A DNA stretch of 5,438 nt from Clostridia bacterium (GTDB lineage Bacteria; Bacillota_E; SLMV01; PUMD01): the NCBI GenBank assembly GCA_007128555.1, contig SKXF01000129.1, forward strand, positions 1 to 5,438. Reading direction: 5' to 3'. The notes beneath the pieces are model-generated. The model ran no database searches and was not told where the DNA came from. It saw nothing but the letters and a program-made list of their open reading frames with translations. Positions 1 through 5,438 of this stretch are shown piece after piece. The position numbers and the translations under genes were made by a program. How positions within the stretch are numbered: position 1 is the stretch's first letter; each line of letters begins with the position of its first letter.

Positions 1-84
1 AAATCCCCATAAATTGAAGGAATCTGACCCCTTGATGAAGAAAACATAGTCGAACAGCTTGGAACCGGTTTGGAGCATTACCAC

Positions 85-94
85 AAGGGAGGGG
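85..94 (+). promoter_or_regulatory. Strong Shine-Dalgarno of the substrate-binding protein gene
   Basis: A ten-base purine block, AAGGGAGGGG, lies 7 bases before the ATG at 102 and fixes that start. The rest of the upstream 101 bases shows no convincing -35/-10 pair, operator palindrome or riboswitch-like fold, so the promoter may lie left of the window or be of a type I cannot read. Confidence 0.8.
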
Positions 95-101
95 TAATAG
101 G

Positions 102-1685
102 ATGCAACGAAGGAGCATGTTTGCGTGGTTAGCAGTGCTTCTGCTGCTGACGATGGTCATCACGGTAGCCTGCGGCACGGAGACGGCTGACGATCCCGAT
201 GACGATGAAGGGGAGGATGTCACTCCCACTACACCTGCTGAGCCTACTGAGCTGAGAGTGGGTGTGGCCCAGGATGCCACCAATCTCGATCCTCGGCTGT
301 CCACGGACGTAGCATCTGCTAACGTGACAAACCTGGTCTACGCCGGTCTTCTGAAATGGGACATGGATACAATGGAGATCATCCCCTATGTCGCGAGGGA
401 GATCGAGATCCCCGACGACACCACATACATCTTCCATCTGCATGAGGGGGTTCTCTTTCACGATGGAGTCGAGCTGACCGCCGAGGACGTGAAGTACACC
501 TATGATACGTTCAGAGACCCGGAGTTCGGAGCTCGGAACATTGCATTTTACGAGCCGATCAGCGAGATCACGATCATTGACCCGTATACCGTTAAGTTTG
601 AGCTGAGCGAGGCCAATGCGCCCTTCCTCTATTATCTGTCACCAGGGATCGTTCCCAAGCACATTGCCGAGGACAAGGGCAGCGAGTTCCTGCAGACGAA
701 CCCTGTCGGCGCGGGCCCCTATGTCTTCGTAGAATGGGTCCCCAATGACCGCATCACCGTGGAGGCCTTTGACGACTACTGGGAAGGCCGACCGAGCATT
801 GACACGATCGTGTTGAGGCCTATTCCCGAAGTGACCACCAAGCTGGTCGAGCTGGAAACGGGAGGCGTCCACGTGGTTGATGGCGTTCCGCCTGAGGACG
901 TCGACCGGCTGGATGACGACCCTGAGGTCGTCGTGACCTTCACACCGGGCACTGGCTTCAACTATTTCAGTTACAACCTTGCCACCGAGCCCTTTGAGGA
1001 TCTTCGTGTTCGGCAGGCCATTGCTTACGGCATGGACATGGAGACCATCGTTGACCATATCTACTACGGTCAGCGTGAGGTTGCGTATTCACCGATCATT
1101 CCCACCTCCTGGGCTCACAATCCGAACGTTCGCAAGTTCGGTCATGAGCCAGAAAAAGCCATGGCTCTTCTGGCAGACGCCGGTTACACCGACGGGATCC
1201 AGTTTGAACTGAAGCTGTCGGAAGGTGAGATCACCAGGGAGTACTGTGAGATCGTCCAGCACCAGCTGGCGGACATCGGAGCAGAAGTATCCCTTCTTGA
1301 GCAGGAATGGGGAGCCTTCTACCAGGACGTTTTGGATGGCGACATCGAGATGTTCACCATCGGCTGGTCCGGTCAGACCGACCCCGACCGTGGCGTTTAC
1401 CGGCAGTTCCACAGTCGGAACTGGGCCCCCGCGGGAGCTAACCGTCAGCTGTATGCCAACCCCCGGGTCGACGAGCTTCTGGACCTGGCCAGGACCAACA
1501 CGGACCAGGATGTCCGGCAGGAGAAGTACTTCAAGATCCAGGAGATCCTGGCAGAAGAGCAGCCCTATACGTACATCTCCTACTACGTCACCATCGCAGC
1601 CCATCGCCCCGAGGTACAGAACTACGTGGGTCGCTGTGGCTACTTCTACACCTGGCAACTCAAGGATGCCATTCTGGCAGAGTAA
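102..1685 (+). CDS. ABC transporter substrate-binding lipoprotein, peptide/nickel family (SBP_bac_5)
   Basis: This 527-residue extracytoplasmic binding protein would capture the substrate and deliver it to the two permeases encoded downstream. Residues 1-23 form a signal peptide (basic QRRS start, then a hydrophobic stretch rich in Leu and Val). The lipobox TVAC places the lipid-bearing Cys at 24. Residues 25-50 are an acidic then Thr/Pro-rich linker, typical of a membrane-anchored lipoprotein. The family 5 hallmarks follow in order: LRVGVAQDATNLDPR at 51-65, the cluster signature around 111-131 (HLHEGVLFHDG then LTAEDVKY), NPVGAGPY at 200-207, the RVRQAIAYGMD helix at 302-312 and GWSGQTDPDRG at 421-431. 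Length matches the family (about 500-550). The ATG at 102 has a strong SD and puts the signal peptide at the N-terminus. The ligand cannot be read from sequence: members bind peptides, nickel chelates, oligosaccharides or opines. The downstream cupin and LarA genes make a hydroxy acid, a sugar acid or nickel worth considering. Confidence 0.95.
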   Translation: MQRRSMFAWLAVLLLLTMVITVACGTETADDPDDDEGEDVTPTTPAEPTELRVGVAQDATNLDPRLSTDVASANVTNLVYAGLLKWDMDTMEIIPYVAREIEIPDDTTYIFHLHEGVLFHDGVELTAEDVKYTYDTFRDPEFGARNIAFYEPISEITIIDPYTVKFELSEANAPFLYYLSPGIVPKHIAEDKGSEFLQTNPVGAGPYVFVEWVPNDRITVEAFDDYWEGRPSIDTIVLRPIPEVTTKLVELETGGVHVVDGVPPEDVDRLDDDPEVVVTFTPGTGFNYFSYNLATEPFEDLRVRQAIAYGMDMETIVDHIYYGQREVAYSPIIPTSWAHNPNVRKFGHEPEKAMALLADAGYTDGIQFELKLSEGEITREYCEIVQHQLADIGAEVSLLEQEWGAFYQDVLDGDIEMFTIGWSGQTDPDRGVYRQFHSRNWAPAGANRQLYANPRVDELLDLARTNTDQDVRQEKYFKIQEILAEEQPYTYISYYVTIAAHRPEVQNYVGRCGYFYTWQLKDAILAE

Positions 1686-1705
1686 GGGTTAATGGTGTAT
1701 AGAGC

Positions 1706-1742
1706 AGGTGTGAAGGGGGTCTTCGTGTTCCCCTTCACGCCT
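1706..1742 (+). other. Intercistronic stem-loop between binding-protein and permease genes
   Basis: Bases 1706-1718 pair with 1730-1742: 13 consecutive pairs including one G-T wobble (1709 with 1739), closed by an 11-base loop. The core is GTGAAGGGG against CCCCTTCAC. No T-run follows directly, so it does not look like a complete intrinsic terminator. In binding-protein transport operons (MalE and others), similar hairpins after the binding-protein gene stabilise the upstream mRNA or partly attenuate read-through, giving more binding protein than permease. That role is inferred here from position and structure. Confidence 0.7.
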
Positions 1743-1774
1743 TCTATTCGAGTGAGGAAACAGGGAGTGATGCG

Positions 1775-2695
1775 ATGTACACTTATATAGGGCGTCGGTT
1801 GCTATTGATGATCCCCGTCCTGTTCGGAGTCTCAATTATTGTGTTTGCGTTGATCAATCTCACACCGGGAGATCCTGTTGCCATCTTGCTTGACCAGGAT
1901 GCCACCGTGGATGAGATCAATCGGCTCAGGGAGCAGCTCGGGTTGGACCAACCCTGGTGGCTGCGCTACCTTCAGTGGGCTGCTGGAATACTCACCGGTG
2001 ATTGGGGTGAGTCCTTTCGCGACTCTCGACCCGTTCTCCCAATGATACTGGGATTCATGCCGGCAACACTGCAGCTGGTTATGGCCTCGATGTTAATTTC
2101 TGTGGGTGTGGGGGTGACGGCAGGGGTCGTATCAGCTGTACGCCAGGATTCCTGGTTCGATCATGTCACTCGCATTGGCGCTTTTCTGGGTCTTTCAATG
2201 CCCAATTTCTGGGTGGGCATCATGTTGATTCTCCTACTTTCTCTGCATCTACGACTGCTGCCTGCCAGTGGCCGGGGTGGTATCCTGAACCTTATCATGC
2301 CCGCCATAACCCTGGGGACCAGCGGCATGGCCACGATAACGCGGATCACCCGCTCATCAATGCTGGAGGTCATGCGGCAGGACTACATTCGAACTGCGCG
2401 GTCCAAGGGGTTGCCGGAGCGTGTGGTTGTCTACAAGCACGCCCTTCGCTCTGCACTGACTGCGGTTTTAACGATCGTGGGGCTTCAGCTGGGATTTGGG
2501 TTGGGTGGGACCGTAATTGTCGAGTCGGTGTTCGCATGGCCGGGGATCGGCCGCTTCGCATACCAGCGGATGATGCAGCGAGACTATCCCATGATCATGG
2601 GGAATCTGCTGATGTTCGCCACGCTGTTTTGCCTGGTGAATTTGCTGGTAGATGTGACGTACGCCCTTGTCGATCCGCGGATCCGGTATGAATAG
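1775..2695 (+). CDS. ABC transporter permease, DppB/OppB/NikB-like
   Basis: This 306-residue inner-membrane permease should form the channel as a heterodimer with the next gene product. It begins with the typical YIGRRLLLMIPVLFGVS membrane segment and the LTPGDP motif (29-34), followed by the extracytoplasmic helical region including LREQLGLDQPWW (51-62). Further hydrophobic segments lie at about 98-122, 134-158, 172-190, 228-250 and 275-298, giving the six expected. The EAA loop that contacts the ATPase is DYIRTARSKGLPERVV (203-218) with KHALRSA behind it (221-227). VESVFAWPGIGR (249-260) and the C-terminal DPRIRY (300-305) are further hallmarks of the DppB branch. The ATG at 1775 has an AGGGAG SD at 1762-1767 with a 7-base spacer. 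An ATG at 1770 is in another frame. Length is normal for the family. Which substrate passes cannot be deduced. Confidence 0.95.
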   Translation: MYTYIGRRLLLMIPVLFGVSIIVFALINLTPGDPVAILLDQDATVDEINRLREQLGLDQPWWLRYLQWAAGILTGDWGESFRDSRPVLPMILGFMPATLQLVMASMLISVGVGVTAGVVSAVRQDSWFDHVTRIGAFLGLSMPNFWVGIMLILLLSLHLRLLPASGRGGILNLIMPAITLGTSGMATITRITRSSMLEVMRQDYIRTARSKGLPERVVVYKHALRSALTAVLTIVGLQLGFGLGGTVIVESVFAWPGIGRFAYQRMMQRDYPMIMGNLLMFATLFCLVNLLVDVTYALVDPRIRYE

Positions 2696-2700
2696 GGGGA
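2694..2700 (+). promoter_or_regulatory. Shine-Dalgarno that sets the start of the second permease
   Basis: AGGGGGA sits 5 bases before the ATG at 2706 and overlaps the stop codon of the preceding permease gene, so the two permeases are probably translationally linked. It supports 2706 over the in-frame TTG at 2667 and ATG at 2688, neither of which has a comparable purine block. Confidence 0.75.
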
Positions 2701-2705
2701 CTGGC

Positions 2706-3605
2706 ATGAAGACTCCAGAGGACAACTCCGACGTTACCACAGACAAGGCTTCCGATGATCGGGTTTCGCGTTCCAAGTACGATGTTCTCATCCGCCTGGG
2801 TCGCAAGCGGATCGCGATGGTTGGTCTGGGAATCGTTGTACTCATGATGCTGGCCGCAATCTTTGCGCCATGGGTTGCGCCTAACGACCCCTTAGATCAG
2901 CAGCTCCAGCTGGCCCGCCAGGCACCGAGTCGCGTATTTCCCCTGGGTACGGACAACCTGGGGCGTTGTGTGCTCAGTCGCCTCATTTTCGGCACCCGTG
3001 TATCTCTTTCCGTCGGCTTCATGGTGGTGACCCTCCGGGGCCTGATCGGTATCCCGGCGGGGCTCGCTGCTGGCTTTTACGGTGGCAAGGTCGACAGCAT
3101 CATCATGCGGGTCACGGATGTATTCATTGCTTTTCCCGGAATATTGCTGGCGATCGCCGTGATGGCGGTGTGGGGGCCCGGAATTTTTAATGTGATGTTG
3201 GCCCTGGCCATTGTGGGGTGGCCCCAGTTTGCTCGTCTCGTCCGAGGTGAGGTTCTCGGTCTGAAGGAGCAGGAGTTCGTCGAGGCCGGGCGAGCCATGG
3301 GCCTGACAGATTCTCACCTGATCTTCAAGTACCTGTTGCCCAACATACTCGGCGTGGTTGTCGTGTATGGGACGCTGGGATTGGCTGCCCCTATTGTTTC
3401 CGAGGCGGCCCTGAGCTTCCTGGGCCTGGGCACAATGCCCCCCACCATCAGCTGGGGCCGGATGCTGGCTGAGGGTCGTCGGTACATGCGTCATCTCCCC
3501 TGGTTGGCGACCTATCCGGGCGTAGCCATTACCATTACCGTCTTGGGCTTCAACCTGTTTGGCGATGGGCTGCGTGATGTCTTGGATCCGCGGCAGCGGG
3601 ATTAG
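2706..3605 (+). CDS. ABC transporter permease, DppC/OppC/NikC-like
   Basis: This 299-residue inner-membrane permease is the partner of the DppB-like protein. It has a polar N-terminal tail of about 33 residues, then a membrane segment at 35-56 ending in FAPWVAPNDP (53-62), the OppC N-terminal signature. LGTDNLGR (80-87) and LSRLIFGTRVSL (90-101) form the next conserved block. TM segments follow at about 102-122, 136-156, 158-176, 214-234 and 269-288. The EAA loop is EFVEAGRAMGLTDSHLI (190-206) followed by FKYLLPN (207-213). SEAALSFLGLG (232-242) and the C-terminal FGDGLRDVLDPRQR are typical endings. One oddity is Cys88, where the family usually has Asp (GTDxxGRD). The gene starts 10 bases after the previous stop. 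In-frame TTG and ATG codons at 2667 and 2688 would add 13 or 6 residues but lack an SD. ATPase genes do not follow directly. Confidence 0.95.
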   Translation: MKTPEDNSDVTTDKASDDRVSRSKYDVLIRLGRKRIAMVGLGIVVLMMLAAIFAPWVAPNDPLDQQLQLARQAPSRVFPLGTDNLGRCVLSRLIFGTRVSLSVGFMVVTLRGLIGIPAGLAAGFYGGKVDSIIMRVTDVFIAFPGILLAIAVMAVWGPGIFNVMLALAIVGWPQFARLVRGEVLGLKEQEFVEAGRAMGLTDSHLIFKYLLPNILGVVVVYGTLGLAAPIVSEAALSFLGLGTMPPTISWGRMLAEGRRYMRHLPWLATYPGVAITITVLGFNLFGDGLRDVLDPRQRD

Positions 3606-3792
3606 GCACAGATATCGTCCCCTCAAGGGTACGTTCATCCTGAGGCCAGCAGATCTGGCTCCTCTGTCTCAGTGTGTGAGGTGATTCAGAAGGGACAGGT
3701 TCGCTGGCTTTTCTTTGATGGATTCCTGGAGGATTGCATCGTCCCACGCAGAAAAGATGACACGGTTGAGCTTCTCAAGGGGAGGGGTTGCA
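3606..3792 (+). other. 187-base gap between permease and cupin genes, with a weak hairpin
   Basis: This is the longest non-coding stretch in the window. Bases 3642-3649 can pair with 3655-3664 (core GCCAG/CTGGC, then GAG/CTC after a 2-base bulge) around a 5-base loop. No T-run follows directly; the nearest T-rich stretch, at 3709-3716, is about 45 bases further on. The hairpin could be an mRNA-processing or weak attenuation site, or chance. I see no clear promoter, RNA gene or transcription-factor palindrome. An open frame in phase with the cupin runs back through the right-hand part (to about 3715) but lacks a good start signal. Confidence 0.35.
3779..3787 (+). promoter_or_regulatory. Shine-Dalgarno pointing to a TTG start for the cupin gene
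   Basis: GGGGAGGGG ends 5 bases before the in-frame TTG at 3793. The purine block resembles the other strong SDs in this cluster (85-94 and 2694-2700). It favours a TTG start over the in-frame ATGs at 3718 and 3757, which have only weak purine content upstream. Confidence 0.7.
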
Positions 3793-4137
3793 TTGAGAAT
3801 CTATCGCAGCGCTGATGTACCGGTCAGACATGTTGACTCAGAAGGTGCCGCGGGATTGACCTACCGGGGTCCGGTGGATGCCGAATCCTTCCGTCTCAAT
3901 TACGTCGAAGTTGCTCCAGGCGGAAGCTCCAGGAGTCATCTGCATCGATGGGAACAGGTCAACTACGTGATGGCGGGAAGTGGCCACCTGAGGGTTGATG
4001 GCGAGAGTTGGAATATACAGGCCGGCGACTGGATCAGGCTAGAGCCCGGAGAGGATCACTGTTATCTCAACACCTCCGGTGAGACATTGGTGTTGCTGGG
4101 CGTCCTCGGGCCACAGGCCATGGGCGAAGAGGACTAG
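3793..4137 (+). CDS. Small single-domain cupin protein, KdgF-like metal site
   Basis: This is a 114-residue single-domain cupin, probably cytoplasmic as no signal peptide is seen. Cupin motif 1 is PGGSSRSHLHRWEQVNYVMA (42-61), with His49 and His51, then Glu54-Gln55, where many cupins have a Glu ligand. Motif 2 is AGDWIRLEPGEDHCYLN (77-93), with His89 and Asn93. Three His plus Gln is the ligand pattern I recall for KdgF-type cupins, which open the ring of unsaturated uronates from pectin or alginate, but many unassigned small cupins share it. The start was set at TTG 3793 because of its strong SD and because the fold begins soon after. Upstream in-frame starts at 3715 (TTG), 3718 or 3757 (ATG) would add 26, 25 or 12 unconserved-looking residues. 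It lies 36 bases before the LarA homologue and may act on the same substrate family. No specific reaction can be assigned. Confidence 0.85.
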   Translation: MRIYRSADVPVRHVDSEGAAGLTYRGPVDAESFRLNYVEVAPGGSSRSHLHRWEQVNYVMAGSGHLRVDGESWNIQAGDWIRLEPGEDHCYLNTSGETLVLLGVLGPQAMGEED

Positions 4138-4147
4138 CCGAGCACCT

Positions 4148-4154
4148 GGGGAGG
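4148..4154 (+). promoter_or_regulatory. Shine-Dalgarno-like block ahead of the LarA homologue, out of register with its start
   Basis: GGGGAGG is the only strong SD in the cupin-LarA gap. It lies 19 bases before the ATG used by the LarA frame (4174), too far for normal initiation, but 6 bases before a GTG at 4161 that is in a different frame. From that GTG the frame closes after about 24 codons. Confidence 0.5.
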
Positions 4155-4173
4155 CTCGTTGTGATACAGTGGT

Positions 4174-5438
4174 ATGAAGGGGGTGTTCAGGACCGTGCAC
4201 AGCGTTCCCTACGGAGATCATCTTGTGGATATTGAGGTGGGTGCCGACGCGCTGAGGGGAGTCCTCCGGGGAGATCCGCTCCCCTCGGACCTGGATGAGA
4301 CGAAGGTTATCAGAGACGCCCTGGCCCATCCGATCGCATCAGGCGGGCTCCGTGAGCGAGTAAACGAGGGTGACCAGGTATGCATCCTGATTGGCGATAT
4401 GACCCGGTCCTGGGTCAGGCATCACGTATTCCTGCCCCTTCTGCTCGATGAGCTTAACCGGGCGGGGATCAGCGATGAGGATGTGGTCATCGTCTCTGCC
4501 ACGGGCGATCACAGGGGGCAGACCGAAGAAGAGCACGTTCACCTCGTGGGTGAGGATGTGTATGGGCGGGTGCGGGTCATTGATCACCGTTCCCGGGACG
4601 ACGAGAACCTGGTCTACATGGGCCACACGACAGCTGGCACACCCGTCTGGATTAACCGGACGGTCGCCGGTGCCGACCGGGTTATCGTGACGGGCGGCAT
4701 CGTATACCATTTCCTGGCCGGTTTCGGCGGCGGAGGAAAAGCGATCCTGCCTGGTGCGGCGGGCTATGATTCCATCATGGCGAATCACTCCCTCGCCCTG
4801 GGAGAGGAACCCGGGAGCGGTCTGAACCCCGAAGTGGCAGCGGGGAAGATCCAGGGAAATCCCTGCTATGAGGACATCATCGCGGCTGCATCCATGGTCT
4901 GTCCGACCTTCCTTTTGAATGTCATCGTGGATGATGATCGACATCGCATCAGCATGGCCGTAGCCGGTGATCTGAAGGTTGCTCATCGGGTGGGCTGCAG
5001 AATGGTACAGGAACACTTCCAGGTCACCATTAAAGAGAAAGCAGACCTCGTGATCGCCTCAGCTGGAGGTTATCCGAAGGACATAGACTTCTACCAGACT
5101 TACAAGACGATATACAATGCCCGTCGGGCCACGGTCGATGGAGGTACCCTGATCATCCTGAGTGAATGCCGCGAGGGCATGGGCAACGATGACTTTGCCT
5201 CCATGTTCTTCGATCATCCCGACGATGGACACAGGGAACGTGCCCTGAGAGAGACGTTTACCATCGGAGGCTTCATGGCTTTTCATGACCGGCTGATGGC
5301 ATCTGAATGCGATATCCTGCTTCTGTCCTCTTTACCCGACGAGCAGGTGGCGGCAGCCGGCATGAGGCCAGTTCGCTCGATGGACGATGCCACAAGCTTC
5401 GTGGTTCAAAAACACGGCGGATTTCCATCCACTTACTT
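4174..5438 (+). CDS. larA-like: LarA-family nickel-dependent 2-hydroxy acid racemase/epimerase, 3' end beyond the window
   Basis: The LarA family uses a nickel-pincer nucleotide cofactor (made by LarB, LarC, LarE) to invert a hydroxyl-bearing carbon by hydride transfer. Of this protein, 421 residues are visible with no stop before the edge. Lactobacillus plantarum LarA is about 424 long, so only a little seems to be missing. Expected residues are present at matching spacing: DMTR (75-78, Arg78), GDHR (111-114, catalytic His113), His179 in VYHFLAGF, Lys189 in GGKAILPG (cofactor attachment), His205 in MANH (nickel ligand), and Gln308 and Lys311 in GGYPKDIDFYQTYK. Domain order is Lar_N (DUF2088) then the C-terminal LarA domain. 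After DMTR the usual Pro is replaced by SWVRHH, so the substrate may not be lactate; family members also act on malate, phenyllactate and sugar acids. The ATG at 4174 is the first possible start after an in-frame stop at 4162, but its SD is poor. Probably cytoplasmic. Confidence 0.9.
   Translation, partial: MKGVFRTVHSVPYGDHLVDIEVGADALRGVLRGDPLPSDLDETKVIRDALAHPIASGGLRERVNEGDQVCILIGDMTRSWVRHHVFLPLLLDELNRAGISDEDVVIVSATGDHRGQTEEEHVHLVGEDVYGRVRVIDHRSRDDENLVYMGHTTAGTPVWINRTVAGADRVIVTGGIVYHFLAGFGGGGKAILPGAAGYDSIMANHSLALGEEPGSGLNPEVAAGKIQGNPCYEDIIAAASMVCPTFLLNVIVDDDRHRISMAVAGDLKVAHRVGCRMVQEHFQVTIKEKADLVIASAGGYPKDIDFYQTYKTIYNARRATVDGGTLIILSECREGMGNDDFASMFFDHPDDGHRERALRETFTIGGFMAFHDRLMASECDILLLSSLPDEQVAAAGMRPVRSMDDATSFVVQKHGGFPSTY

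Noticed and set aside
1..101. Promoter from TTGATG (32-37) or TTGAAG (14-19)
   Set aside because: Neither has a -10-like hexamer at normal spacing.
1089..1658. 189-codon open frame on the - strand
   Set aside because: It is antisense to the 3' part of the binding-protein gene, which has clear family 5 motifs. It shows no domain or start signal.
1706..1742. Intrinsic terminator after the binding-protein gene
   Set aside because: The stem is strong but no T-run follows, and the permease genes continue on the same strand.
2667..2705. Earlier in-frame starts (TTG 2667, ATG 2688) for the second permease
   Set aside because: Both lie within the end of the preceding gene and lack a Shine-Dalgarno. 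ATG 2706 has AGGGGGA 5 bases upstream.
2892..3638. 248-codon open frame on the - strand
   Set aside because: It is antisense to the DppC-like permease. The product is polar, rich in His, Gln and Gly, with no recognisable motif, which fits a G+C-biased shadow.
3715..3792. Longer cupin reading from TTG 3715, ATG 3718 or ATG 3757
   Set aside because: These starts have no good Shine-Dalgarno and would add residues that do not look like cupin sequence. TTG 3793 has a near-ideal one. The ATG 3757 start is the main remaining alternative.
4161..4235. 24-codon GTG-started leader peptide
   Set aside because: It has a good Shine-Dalgarno but no run of regulatory codons and no attenuator fold that I can see. 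A one-base register problem with the LarA start is the simpler reading.
4339..5016. 225-codon open frame on the - strand
   Set aside because: It lies antisense to the LarA homologue, whose catalytic motifs prove the + strand reading. The minus product has no recognisable domain.
1..5438. tRNA, rRNA, CRISPR array, insertion sequence or attachment site
   Set aside because: I saw no cloverleaf, no regularly spaced repeats, no transposase or integrase motifs and no terminal inverted repeats.

Overview
The window carries part of a bacterial gene cluster, entirely on the + strand and in one orientation. It encodes three components of a peptide/nickel-type (Dpp/Opp/Nik superfamily) ABC importer, then a small single-domain cupin, then a nearly complete homologue of the nickel-pincer enzyme lactate racemase (LarA), which runs off the right edge. 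The DNA is moderately G+C-rich, with very purine-rich Shine-Dalgarno (SD) sequences and one probable TTG start. The substrate-binding protein is a lipoprotein with a short acidic, Thr/Pro-rich linker. This would fit a Bacillota- or Chloroflexota-like environmental bacterium, but nothing in the window fixes the phylum.

Layout: 1-101 is a short upstream region with a strong ribosome binding site but no convincing promoter. 102-1685 is the substrate-binding lipoprotein. 1686-1774 is an intercistronic gap with a 13-bp stem-loop, of the kind that often lets the binding protein accumulate above its permeases. 1775-2695 and 2706-3605 are the two permeases, DppB-like and DppC-like, 10 bases apart. 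3606-3792 is a 187-base gap with one weak hairpin. 3793-4137 is the cupin, best started at a TTG with a strong SD. 4174 to the right end is the LarA homologue, with all the catalytic and nickel-pincer residues I can recall from the family. No ATPase gene (DppD/DppF type) and no pincer-cofactor gene (larB, larC, larE) lies in the window.

How it may work together (inference): the importer brings in a small substrate, the LarA-family enzyme inverts a hydroxyl-bearing carbon of a 2-hydroxy acid or sugar acid, and the cupin handles a related sugar-type intermediate. A competing reading is that the importer supplies nickel to the LarA enzyme, because NikABC belongs to the same transporter superfamily. 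The most notable points are this unusual grouping, and a conflict at the LarA start: the only good SD points to a GTG that is out of frame by exactly one base of a 5-G run.
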